From Granulicella sp. (GTDB lineage Bacteria > Acidobacteriota > Terriglobia > Terriglobales > Acidobacteriaceae), in NCBI GenBank assembly GCA_003133205.1, contig PKWK01000142.1:3021-48596 (forward strand): a DNA stretch of 45,576 nt. The letters run 5' to 3'. The notes under the pieces were generated by a model. It had not been told where the DNA came from, made no database searches, and saw nothing but the letters and a program-made list of their open reading frames with translations. A program made the translations under genes and the position numbers. Below are positions 36,633 through 44,900 of the stretch, piece by piece (the stretch's first letter is position 1; the number at the start of each line of letters is the position of its first letter).

Positions 36633-37297
36633 GCCGCACCACCCGAAGTGGAGACAGAAGTCAGTGCGCTTCCAGCCGCTAAACTCAAACTGCCAGGGAC
36701 TGCGGACAGCGCTCGCGGAGTCAGGTCGCGTTCGGCTGCGTGGTCGTTGGCGAGGCCGATCAGGCTGGACCATACCGCGGCCTGGAGTTGCTTGCCCCAG
36801 CACGACGCCAGCACGCCGCTCCCGCGTGGCAAATCATCGGTTGTGGCCACCAGGCCGCCAAGTTCTCCCACGCCGCTGACGGCAAAGCTACAGATTAGCG
36901 GCGTGCGTCCCGTCTGGTCAGTCTCAAGATCGACCGAGACAAGCACCATGCGGTCCAGAATGCGGACGACGGTCGAGTCCAGATGCACCAGCACTTCATT
37001 GCCGTGATCCACCCACACCACTTTTGCCGAAGCGGGTGTGGGGCCGGAAGCGCCCAAAGAGGCTGGAACACCGTTGGCGGCAGTTCCCGCGAGGCGCACA
37101 TTCAGCGCGGTCGCGAGGTCGGTCTCGCCCAGCTTATCGGGGATCTTGTACCCGCCCGGAGGTGGTGGAGGCGGCGGCGGAGGAGGCGGCTCCGGATGAC
37201 GCCTCTTGAGCACACGCGAGAGCCACAGCCCAATCAAGATGCCGAGCAGCAGGACAATCAGTATCAGGAAAATCAGCAGGATGACGCTCGGCCCCAT
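36629..37297 (-). CDS. Gene A: membrane anchor with polyproline hinge, 222 aa
   Basis: First gene of the A-F cluster. Start at ATG 37297 (MGPSVILL), with GGGAG upstream at good spacing; an in-frame Met 12 codons earlier has none. One strong N-terminal membrane helix (about 4-25, ILLIFLILIVLLLGILIGLW) is followed by the basic patch RVLKRRH, which by the positive-inside rule puts the C-terminal part in the cytoplasm. A run of 11 prolines and GG forms a rigid spacer. A soluble domain of about 170 aa follows (KVVWVDHGNEVLVHLDSTVV, RMVLVSVDLETDQTGRTPL). I do not recognise it. The stop TGA overlaps the ATG of giant gene B. A would tether the complex to the inner membrane from inside. Confidence 0.85.
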   Translation of the reverse strand: MGPSVILLIFLILIVLLLGILIGLWLSRVLKRRHPEPPPPPPPPPPPGGYKIPDKLGETDLATALNVRLAGTAANGVPASLGASGPTPASAKVVWVDHGNEVLVHLDSTVVRILDRMVLVSVDLETDQTGRTPLICSFAVSGVGELGGLVATTDDLPRGSGVLASCWGKQLQAAVWSSLIGLANDHAAERDLTPRALSAVPGSLSLAAGSALTSVSTSGGAA

Positions 37298-37562
37298 GAA
37301 GACTCCCGTCCAGCTCGAATTCGTATGAAGCATCGGCGGAGTTTGTCGCTTTCAGCTCCAGCCAGCGGGCATCGGGTAGGCGACAAATGCAAACAGCGCA
37401 GAAGGCATAAGGAATACACATTCATTTCACCCGGAGTCAATAGCGATCAGAATGAAAGTTGTGAAAATCCGGGGAATGGGGTTCGAGTGTCGCCCCAGCC
37501 CAACCCTCCTTTGCCAGCAAGCGACGATCCTGTATTATGCGAACGGAACATTTGGAGGGCGA

Positions 37563-37769
37563 ATGAATTTCATCGAGCGCATGTTCGGAGTCTCTCCGGA
37601 TGGTGGGAATGGATCCCTGGAACTCCTCTACCTCGTGACCATCGCCGCTGCGATTACGCTCATCGTCGTTGCGCTGTATCGCCGTCGCGCGCGGGGGCGA
37701 ATGCGTTCGAAGATCAAGTCTTCAGAGCTAACTGAAAATGGAATCCGGCTCAATTTACCGCCGATATGA
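37563..37769 (+). CDS. Small single-helix membrane protein (68 aa)
   Basis: Divergent from gene A across a 265-nt gap. ATG 37563 has GGAGG 4 nt upstream, which decides this start over an in-frame Met 37 codons earlier. The N-terminal MNFIERMFGVSPDGGNG is followed by a membrane helix (LLYLVTIAAAITLIVVAL) and a basic tail RRRARGRMR. I recall small proteins with the FIERxFGxSPDGG pattern in acidobacterial genomes, without known function. The last residues (ENGIRLNLPPI) are also readable in another frame as the start of the TonB-receptor remnant (WNPAQFTADMIAG), so the native C-terminus was probably replaced by a recombination junction near 37730. Confidence 0.68.
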   Translation: MNFIERMFGVSPDGGNGSLELLYLVTIAAAITLIVVALYRRRARGRMRSKIKSSELTENGIRLNLPPI

Positions 37770-39060
37770 TTGCCGGCACGTCTTCGTCGAACCTTGGCGG
37801 CGGCTTCTCGCAGAATGTTCAGCGACTCGCGTTCTACGCGGAGGATTCCTGGCGGGCAGCCGGCAATCTAACGTTGAACTACGGTCTCCGCTATTCCACC
37901 ACCTATGGGCTATTCACCTCGTCGGGACGCTCCCAGTTACAGAACCCCGGATACCTCACACTCACTGCGCTCAGGATTCCGTTGGTTTCGGGCGCGCCGC
38001 ACGACGACCGCAAGCAGTTCGCCCCGAGGCTTGGCTTCGCGTACTCCCCAGGCAGCAACGGCAGAACTGTGGTGCGAGGTGGCTTTGGCCTCTACTTCGA
38101 CGACCTCGCCCAGAACGGCTGGGCAACCGCATTCCAGGCCGTAAGTGCACCGCCGGTCCCTGCACTAACCCCACTGTTAATCAACAGGGGTCCGAGAACG
38201 CAGGATGCGTAACCGGGGACGCTTCAGGCGGCACTGCCAACGTCATCGATACAGGCTACCGAACCCCCTATGCCATCCACGCTTCGGCCGGTATACAGCA
38301 TGCGTTCAGTGATAACTGGACCATGAGTGCCGACTACATTCATGAGCAAGGCAATCATGGCTATCGTGCCTACAGCTTCACAGGAGGCACAAATCTATTC
38401 ATCCCGGAACTCGAGGCAAGCGATCCCGACCAGTCCATCTACGTTCCCGACGTGAATGTCTTTCACTCGGATAATCGATCCAGCTACAACGCATTGCTCT
38501 TGCATCTACAGGGCAACATTACACGCCGTTTCAATCTCGTCGCAAACTTCACCCTCGCGAAGGCGCAAACGTGGGGCTGTGTCCTCGGAGAACTCTTCGA
38601 CTACGTTAACGGCGTTTGCAACCCGCTACAGCCATTTGCCGCCGGCGACTACGGTCCATCCGGGGAAGACGTACGTAGCCGCGTGGTCATCGCTGGAACG
38701 GCACATGCCTCCCGGAGGCATTGATGTCAGCGCATTGTTGCAATTGGAGAGCGCGCGCCCTTTTCACCATCACCACTGCGGACAACAGCAACCGCATCGC
38801 GATTGATGGCGTCCCTACAACGCTCGACCAGTTTTGTGGAACTCCTTATAACCAGTTGGATCTGCGGGTCAGCCGACCCGTTATGCTTCACGATCGATGG
38901 TCGATCGTGCCGTTTGTGGATCTGTTCAACGTATTCAATCGCAACAACCCCGGAGCCAACTACGTCACTAATATCGCCGCCCTCCCGGTGCCGGTGGCCG
39001 AGGCCAAGACAGGCAACATCACCGACACTTGCGTCGATGCGGCTTGCACTGTAACGGCTG
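37730..39060 (+). pseudogene. TonB-dependent receptor remnant, multiple frameshifts, N-terminus missing
   Basis: C-terminal barrel of an Oar-like receptor, readable only by changing frame. Frame one gives WNPAQFTADMIAGTSSSN, LAFYAEDSWRAAGNLTLNYG, LRYSTTYGLF and VVRGGFGLYFDDLAQNGWAT. Near 38160 it shifts to one giving DTGYRTPYAIHASAGIQHAF, IHEQGNHGYRAYSFTGGTNL and AQTWGCVLGELFDYVNG. Near 38705 it shifts again (MPPGGIDVSALLQLESARPF), and near 38762 once more (TITTADNSNRIAIDG, FVDLFNVFNRNNPGANYV). The reading ends near 39060 before the normal C-terminal strand. Signal peptide, regulatory domain, plug and first barrel strands are absent, so it is not functional. The order of segments is intact, so this is decay of one truncated gene rather than a shuffled mix. 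Confidence 0.82.
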
Positions 39061-39306
39061 CCAGCGCGCACCATCGTCAAACGAGACGTAGACTCTCAGT
39101 TCGGTGGCAGCATAGAGAAGTCCCTTATCCTGCGGGTCTTCTTGTACCGAATTGACGTAGGCACCTTCGGGGATGCCGTTGACGATGATGACCCAGGTCT
39201 TGCCGCCATCGTGCGTGGCATAGATGTACGCTTGTTGTCGGCGAGACGGTGTCGATCGATGGAGGCATAGGCTGTATTCGCGTCGAGGTGGCCCGCTTCG
39301 ATCTGA
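39055..39306 (-). pseudogene. Sortilin/VPS10-like BNR-repeat protein fragment
   Basis: Minus-strand fragment of about 80 codons. It reads AYIYATHDGGKTWVIIVNGI, PEGAYVNSVQEDPQDKGLLY and AATELRVYVSFDDGARWQPL, the tandem BNR/Asp-box pattern of large exported 'glycosyl hydrolase' (sortilin-like) proteins. Just upstream, in another frame, QIEAGHLDANTAYASIDRHR continues the same family, so there is a frameshift near 39240. Nothing of the family remains on either side. The left end abuts the end of the opposite-strand receptor remnant, which marks a recombination scar. Confidence 0.65.
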
Positions 39307-39700
39307 GAGACCGTTCGACATCAGGTGGGCTCTATATGAGTAGTGGCGCAGCAGTGTTCTTTTCGCGACAAGAGGGAGATTGTGGATAATGGTGCCAATG
39401 ATCGTGACGACCGAAGTACCGCAGAGGCAGCATGGGTCTTCGTCCCACTGCCTGGCCGGGGATACTGGGCGAGGAGGGCTGCAGGTCAAAAGGTCGGGAC
39501 TAGACCAACCCTCGGCCAGCGCAGAGCCGCTGACTGGCTGATATAGACGTCGGGGAGATCTCCCTCCCCTTGCGCATTGCTATTCCTAACCCGTATCGCC
39601 CACCCGCTTATAACTTGTCTTACACGTCCTTGGAGGTACTTGGCAGTTTCCCCGCGCGGTGTAAGTTGTTGGAACATTTATATTTAGATGCCCTGAAAAG
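39307..39700. other. Gene-free stretch before the tRNA fragment
   Basis: No coding sequence with a ribosome site or family resemblance was found. It carries one of the three CACCCGCTTA-type repeats (39601-39610). I looked for the 5' half of a tRNA that would pair with the acceptor end at 39727-39733 (GGCCAGA expected) and did not find it. Confidence 0.4.
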
Positions 39701-39796
39701 GCCGGCGTCGGCGGTTCGATTCCGTCTCTGGCCACCACATTCTAAACCGTTTAGCGGTATCAAACAGAAACCGTCCACCCGCTTTCTACCCGCTTA
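39601..39796 (+). repeat. Three ACCCGCTT repeats, candidate integrase arm sites
   Basis: CACCCGCTTA (39601-39610), CACCCGCTTT (39776-39785) and TACCCGCTTA (39787-39796) lie on both sides of the tRNA 3' fragment and reach the integrase stop. Short direct repeats flanking the core and next to the int gene are the usual arrangement of arm-type binding sites. This is an interpretation from position only. Confidence 0.4.
39701..39737 (+). tRNA. tRNA 3'-end fragment (candidate attachment site)
   Basis: The T-arm is intact: GGCGG, loop TTCGATT, then CCGTC, pairing with one G-T. It is followed by the acceptor 3' strand TCTGGCC, discriminator A and the encoded CCA (39735-39737). The expected 5' acceptor strand GGCCAGA is absent upstream, so only the 3' end is present and the isotype cannot be read. 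A tRNA 3' end beside a tyrosine-recombinase gene is the classic product of site-specific integration. Here it lies 49 nt from the integrase stop. Confidence 0.7.
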
Positions 39797-40290
39797 TTGC
39801 CAGAGCCGTATCCCCTGACTGCGTAAATTCCGCCATGAAGGTGTCGACTGCCGCCATCCGGCGGTCCTCCCCTGCATGCGCGTACAGTTGAAGTGTGGTG
39901 TGAACGTCAGCATGTCGCAGCAGACCTTGTACCGTGGCCGGGTCTTCTTTCGCACACGTTGTGAGGAACGTAGCGAGCGAATGCCGCAGCGTGTGGAAGC
40001 CAAAGCGCCGTCGGTCGCCCTCCTCCATTACCTTGGCGTGAACAGCAGCCGGCCGGAGGAAGTCTTCAACGATCATATTGGCCACGCGTGGCTTCTTCCC
40101 TCGCAGGCGATTGCTGGCAAAAACCCAGTCGCCGGCCTGGCCGTACATCGTCTCCGCCTGCCACTGACGGATGCACTCCGACAGCAGCGGGTGAAGGGGT
40201 TCCAGTGGCCTTCTGCTGGGCCGACTGCCGAGAGGTCGACTTCAGTCCAAGTCAGCGGGGCGATCTGTCCTTCGGATGGCAACCGCAGCA
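39786..40290 (-). pseudogene. Tyrosine recombinase/integrase, C-terminal catalytic half, decayed
   Basis: The C-terminal part is well kept: ETMYGQAGDWVFASN, GKKPRVANMIVEDFLRPAAV, the HxxR box in FGFHTLRHSLATFL, then LLRHADVHTTLQLYAH with the nucleophile Tyr. The upstream part PLHPLLSECIRQWQ is in the same frame, but before it TWTEVDLSAVG is in another frame, with the intervening beta strands missing. So there is an internal deletion plus frameshift, and the N-terminal domain is lost. The gene points at the tRNA fragment, the usual layout for an integrase next to its att site. Confidence 0.78.
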
Positions 40291-40429
40291 AGTTGGCGTG
40301 ATGCCGCCGAGGAGGTAGCGCCTCAACGAATCTCTCTGCACGGGACCGCTCCCGAAGTTGAAATTGTGTCGGTCAAAGCATCCAAGAGCCACAAGGATCA
40401 ACAGGGTTCCCGCAGCCACGGGACTTGCG

Positions 40430-40557
40430 AAAACCCAGTCCTTCGGTCCGGGAAAGCCGGTTTGCGTTCGCCAGTTCGAAAGGGCCGATGCAAGTTCTGA
40501 TATTGGGATAATCGCGACCCCATGGGGAACGAGCCGGATTTTCCTCTGAGGCATCAC
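40430..40557 (-). pseudogene. Second tyrosine recombinase fragment
   Basis: About 43 codons read KIRLVPHGVAIIPISELASA, then LSNWRTQTGFPGPKDWVFAS. This is the same segment of an integrase (strand before the HxxR box, ending in DWVFAS) that is present again in the neighbour at about 40110-40210. The two are not identical, so they come from two different integrase genes or an old duplication. After SPVAAG the similarity stops. It begins right after the normal end point of the LacI gene. Confidence 0.55.
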
Positions 40558-40616
40558 TCCTTGGCACTAAGAATTTGCCGCGGACTACCGGTCGATTCCC
40601 TCACTATCAAGTTTGT

Positions 40617-41624
40617 CTAAATATGAAATTCACTTTTTTTGGCAGAGACGTCGAGTGATTCCACTTGTTCGCGTAAGGCCGTCACGGCCGCTCGCGCGAG
40701 ATCCAAGCGCGACATTTCAACTGTAGTCAACGGCGGTATCGTTACCTCGGCAATGTGAATATTATCGAAGCCGATGACTGAAAAATCGTCCGGCACGCGC
40801 AAGCCGGCGCGATACAGCCGGTGCAGGACACCGATAGCAGTCATATCGTTTGAGCACATAACGGCGGTAGGCATTTTCTTGTTGCCAAGGAGATCCTGCA
40901 TGGCGGCTATTCCGCCCTCCATGGTGTGGTCACCTTTGAATATCCATTTCTGGTTGGGAGTGATGCCGCATTCCTTCAGCGATGTGGTAAAAGCGAGCTG
41001 ACGTGACCGCGCAGAGTGGAGCCGGGGGGGACCACTGATAAAGGCAATATTCTTATGTCCGAGTGCAGCCAGGTGCTGGACGCCTTGATGAATCCCATGG
41101 TGGTAGTCCACCTTGAGCACGCTAGTTCCCGGCTGCTTTGGCCCCACGTCAATGAATACAAGCGGAACGCGACGCCTGGCCATCTGGGTGAGCAGGGGTT
41201 CTTCGATGCCGAAGGTCATCACGGCGACGCCCTCGACCTTCCGCTCAAGCATGCGGCGAATGCAATGCGACATGCGCTTGGGATCATTGTTGGTGGAACT
41301 TACCAGGATCTCGTAGCCGTGTTCGACCGCTACATCTTCGAACCCCTGGATCAATTCCGGGAAGAATGGATTCGTGATCTCAGAGACAATGAGGCCAAAG
41401 ATTCGGCTGCGGCCGGAAACGAGTGCGCGTGCCTGAGTGTTTGGAGAGTAGCCGAGTTGGTCGATTACCCCCCATACTCGCTCTGCGATGTCGGGATTGA
41501 CTGTTGAGACACCGTTAATCGTCCGCGAAACGGTTGCAATGGAAACATTCGCCGCACGTGCCACAGTGCCGATATTCATCGGCTCGGGTGATCGGATGCT
41601 CGGCTTCTTTGGGTTCGTCTTCAT
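40617..41624 (-). CDS. LacI-family transcriptional regulator, possibly truncated by an amber codon
   Basis: 335-aa repressor. The N-terminal helix-turn-helix (about residues 16-38, MNIGTVARAANVSIATVSRT) is followed by the hinge helix (NTQARALVSGRS). The periplasmic-binding-like sensor domain (about 75-325) has IFGLIVSEITNPFFPELIQG, VKVDYHHGIHQGV-type and AVMCSNDMTAIGVL motifs and FSVIGFDNIHIAEVTIPPLT. It ends at SEFHI with a TAG at 40617-40619. The same frame then reads TNLIVRESTGSPRQ and stops at TGA 40554-40556, and this matches the usual LacI C-terminal strand, where CAG would be expected. So a CAG-to-TAG change probably removes about 21 residues. It is divergent from the TonB receptor gene at 41975, its likely target, through the operator at 41886. 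Confidence 0.9.
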   Translation of the reverse strand: MKTNPKKPSIRSPEPMNIGTVARAANVSIATVSRTINGVSTVNPDIAERVWGVIDQLGYSPNTQARALVSGRSRIFGLIVSEITNPFFPELIQGFEDVAVEHGYEILVSSTNNDPKRMSHCIRRMLERKVEGVAVMTFGIEEPLLTQMARRRVPLVFIDVGPKQPGTSVLKVDYHHGIHQGVQHLAALGHKNIAFISGPPRLHSARSRQLAFTTSLKECGITPNQKWIFKGDHTMEGGIAAMQDLLGNKKMPTAVMCSNDMTAIGVLHRLYRAGLRVPDDFSVIGFDNIHIAEVTIPPLTTVEMSRLDLARAAVTALREQVESLDVSAKKSEFHI

Positions 41625-41784
41625 ACCCGAGGGAGTCTCGCGCTCTCTTGTTGAAGATACCCCGAATGACCCCGTTATGGGACGATGCTTCTCACCCGAA
41701 GGATCCCTCCCGGGGCAGTCTGCCGGACAAGTCTGTGCTGCCTGAGTCTCGGGAGACGACAGCGCACTGCTCTCCGTCAGGCGG

Positions 41785-41825
41785 TGGAGAAATATATCAA
41801 CCTAAAGATGGAGAAATGTATTGAC
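41785..41825 (+). repeat. Two 17-bp direct repeats upstream of the promoter
   Basis: TGGAGAAATATATCAAC (41785) and TGGAGAAATGTATTGAC (41809) match at 14 of 17 positions, 24 nt apart. The second overlaps the candidate -35 box. Spacing of about two helical turns would suit an activator binding on one DNA face. Confidence 0.4.
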
Positions 41826-41848
41826 AAAAATGTTGAGAGGTAGTTAAT
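41821..41848 (+). promoter_or_regulatory. Candidate sigma70-type promoter for the TonB receptor gene
   Basis: A perfect TTGACA (41821-41826), then 16 nt, then GTTAAT (41843-41848, 4 of 6 consensus bases). It reads toward the receptor gene at 41975 and would give a leader of about 120 nt that contains the LacI-type operator. The rest of the 350-nt gap 41625-41974 shows no gene. Confidence 0.5.
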
Positions 41849-41885
41849 GTTCCCTTTAACGAGATCCCGTACTCTGGGACCTTAA

Positions 41886-41897
41886 GAAAACGCTTTC
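41886..41897. promoter_or_regulatory. LacI-family operator candidate
   Basis: GAAAACGCTTTC is a near-perfect palindrome with the central CG and AAnCGnTT core typical of LacI-family operators. It lies about 38 nt downstream of the candidate -10 box and 78 nt before the receptor start, where a bound repressor would block transcription. The LacI gene is divergent, 262 nt away. A second small palindrome, TTTCATGAAA, is at 41915-41924. Confidence 0.6.
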
Positions 41898-41974
41898 TCA
41901 AGCTAGAAGTGAGTTTTCATGAAAGCGCGTTGCTGTACTGGGCCTATGCATGACCATTTCTGGAGGCTGCTTAA

Positions 41975-44900
41975 ATGGCTATTCTCGGAAGACGAATCTT
42001 TTGTTTCGCGGCTATTTGCCTGATTATGTTCGTTACTCATGGGGCATATGCGCAATTTGGCGGATCAATCTCCGGTGTCGTTGCAGATCCCAGCGGGGCC
42101 GTTGTCTCTGGCGCGGAACTAACCCTTCGCAATACCGCCACGAACGAGCAGCGAGTTTCAACCACTTCCAACACTGGCGTTTATCAATTCATAAGTCTGG
42201 CTCCGGGCTCGTATGAGTTGTCTGCCACCATGAAAGGCTTTAGCACGTCCCGCATCACGCTGACTCTTGAAACCAACCAGCCGCTCAACGTTCCAGTTAG
42301 CCTTACGGTTGGCGCGTCTACCGAGACAGTCAATGTCAGCTCTCAGGGCCCGTTGCTTGATACCGCGGATACACGTGTTCAGGAAACGCTCTCCACAGAG
42401 ACGCTATCTGCGCTGCCGCTCGCCGGCCGCAACATGATCTCCCTGGTTACGCTTGCGCCAGGCGTTACGGGAACCGGCGTGACTTCGAATGGCAGTCCTG
42501 GCTCGGGACGTGACAACTATTCAACTGAGACGCAGGTCGATGCGAGCGCGAACGGACAAGGCGCCGTCGGCAATATGTATATCGTGGATGGGCTTGACGT
42601 CAGTAGCTCGATCCGTCCCGGGGTTCTCAATCTGACTCCGAACCCTGACTCCATTCAGGAAGCGACGGTCCAGACAAACACATACAACGTTGACTATGGT
42701 CGCGCCAGTTCGATCCAGATGACCATGACGACGAAGTCCGGGACGAACACGTACCACGGGACCGCGAGCGACTACTTCACGTATCAGAAATTCCTTTCGG
42801 CGACCGAGTTCACGCACAAGTACAACCCATTCCACAGCAATAACATATCCGCGGCCGTGGGCGGTCCGCTAATTCCTCATCACGAGGCTGGCTTTTTCTT
42901 CTTCGGAATCGAACCCCTCCGATCGTCCAATGCGGTCACTTCCAATATCACATTCAATGATCCCGCATTTGCAACGTGGGCGGCGACGGCTTTTCCAAAT
43001 GCGATCGGGGCAAAGTTACTAAACACATATCCGGTGAGCAATGTTTCCAACATCACCGTCGTTAAAACTGCCGCTGATCTCTATCCGGCGAACACGAACG
43101 GCTCACCCATCTGCGGCACTCCGTCTACCTTCAATCTGCCATGCAGTACGAATATTCTCGACAGTGGTGGCTACTCGGATACCGCCTATCGTAACGGGAC
43201 TCAATACGACATTCGGGTCGATAAGAATTTTGGCAAAGACCGCTTGTACGGTACCTACTACCGAACAACGCTTAACAACAACGGTACAAATCCACGAGCC
43301 GCGTTCAAGACGACGAATAGCTTTAGCCAATATGCGATTCAAGCCAACGAAACCCATACCTTCAGCGCGAGTACGTTGAACGAAGCGTCGTTTGCAACGA
43401 TGCGGGTCGAGGGTGTTCAACCGGCGACCGGCCTATTCAGCGTTCCTGTAGTGAACGTCACCGGAGGCGGCCAGGGATTTGGATCCGGTTTCGCTCAGGG
43501 AGACTTCATCCAGCATAACTACCATTGGCGTGACGTGCTCACGCACACTTTCCGCTCGCATAACGTCAAGCTCGGATATGAGGGACTATTCGCGGACGAT
43601 GTGGAGGTGTTCAACGGGCCGTATGACCAACCCACATTCAACTTCAGCAGCCTGTTAGATCTTGCCGGCGACAATGTCTTTACCGAGTCCAGCGTTGCCT
43701 ATGACCCAATCAGTGGTGCAAAGACCCAATACAGTTGGGATGCTGCGGGGACCACACAAGGCGCCTTCGCTGAAGACACCTGGAAGGTCAACCGGAAGTT
43801 GACGCTCAACTATGGGATGCGATGGGACGATTTCGGTAATCCGTATTCGCGGACTCCTAGTACAGCCTTCGGCAACTTCTTTATGGGGCCTGGTCCGACC
43901 TTGCAGGCTCAGATTGCCAACGGATCGGTCATTGCCCATCATCACGCTCTGAATCGTTCCGTCACCGATGTTTTCAGTCCACGCTTCGGCGTCGCGTGGG
44001 ATGCGGCGGGAGATGGCAAGTGGCTTGTCAAAGGTGGATTCGGATTCTTTCACAATTGGCCAACGCTTGCGAATCTACAGGAGGAGTATCGCGGCAATCC
44101 TCCGGGCAATATTTTCCCGACGTTCCAGGCTGGTGGATCCCCTGCCCCAATATTCGGCTTGGGAACTTCCAACCAAAAGCCATTCAATTTCCCTTATCCG
44201 GTACTGCCTGCGAGACCTCTGAATGCGAAGGGCGGAATCACTGGACTTCAGTTCAATATCGGCGGAATCGACCCGGATCTCGTGTCTCCAGTTACGTACA
44301 CGTATTCTGCTGCTCTGGATCATGAGCTTGGCAGGCATCTCGTCGGTTCCTTTATATACACGGGAGCCGCGGGCCGCAAACTTCTTTCTGGCGGAGGCCA
44401 GGTGTTCAGCGTCAGCTATGGACAGGACATCAATTCGCAAGCCGGGGACCTGATCGCCAACAATAGCCTCATACCGACGCGTCTCAATACCAGCTTCGGT
44501 CAGGTGAACTATACGCAGAACGATCGTGAATCAAACTACAACGCCTTCATCGGAGCCTTGCGAGGACGATTCAACAGAGCCTTCTTCAACGCCTCCTACA
44601 CCCACTCCGCTTCAAAGGATGATACCCAGGTTTACCCCACGTACATTAACCCGCATCAGTATTACGCGCCTTCTATCTGGGACTCTCCGAACCGATTCTC
44701 GCTTGCCTGGAACTATGAGTTTCCAGGTTACGACCAAGGAAAGGGCTTCGTCGGCAGAGCGACTTCCGGATGGCAACTCAGCGGGACGACCATTATCCAG
44801 AACGGCAACCCGATCACCGTTTCGACGAATGCGCCCTTCGCACCTTTGAAGAACGCAGCTGGCCAGTTCATCGGCTACGCTCCAAACAGCGGAGACTACA

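Noticed and set aside
16422..37297. Reading the A-F operon as a phage tail, contractile injection system or Tc toxin
   Set aside because: No sheath, tube, baseplate, LysM spike, AAA ATPase, Rhs or TcA-type features were seen. The propeller and giant beta-rich protein alone do not justify it.
38727..39080. Minus-strand 117-codon frame over the receptor remnant
   Set aside because: It is a shadow of the plus-strand receptor fragment, which has clear barrel motifs.
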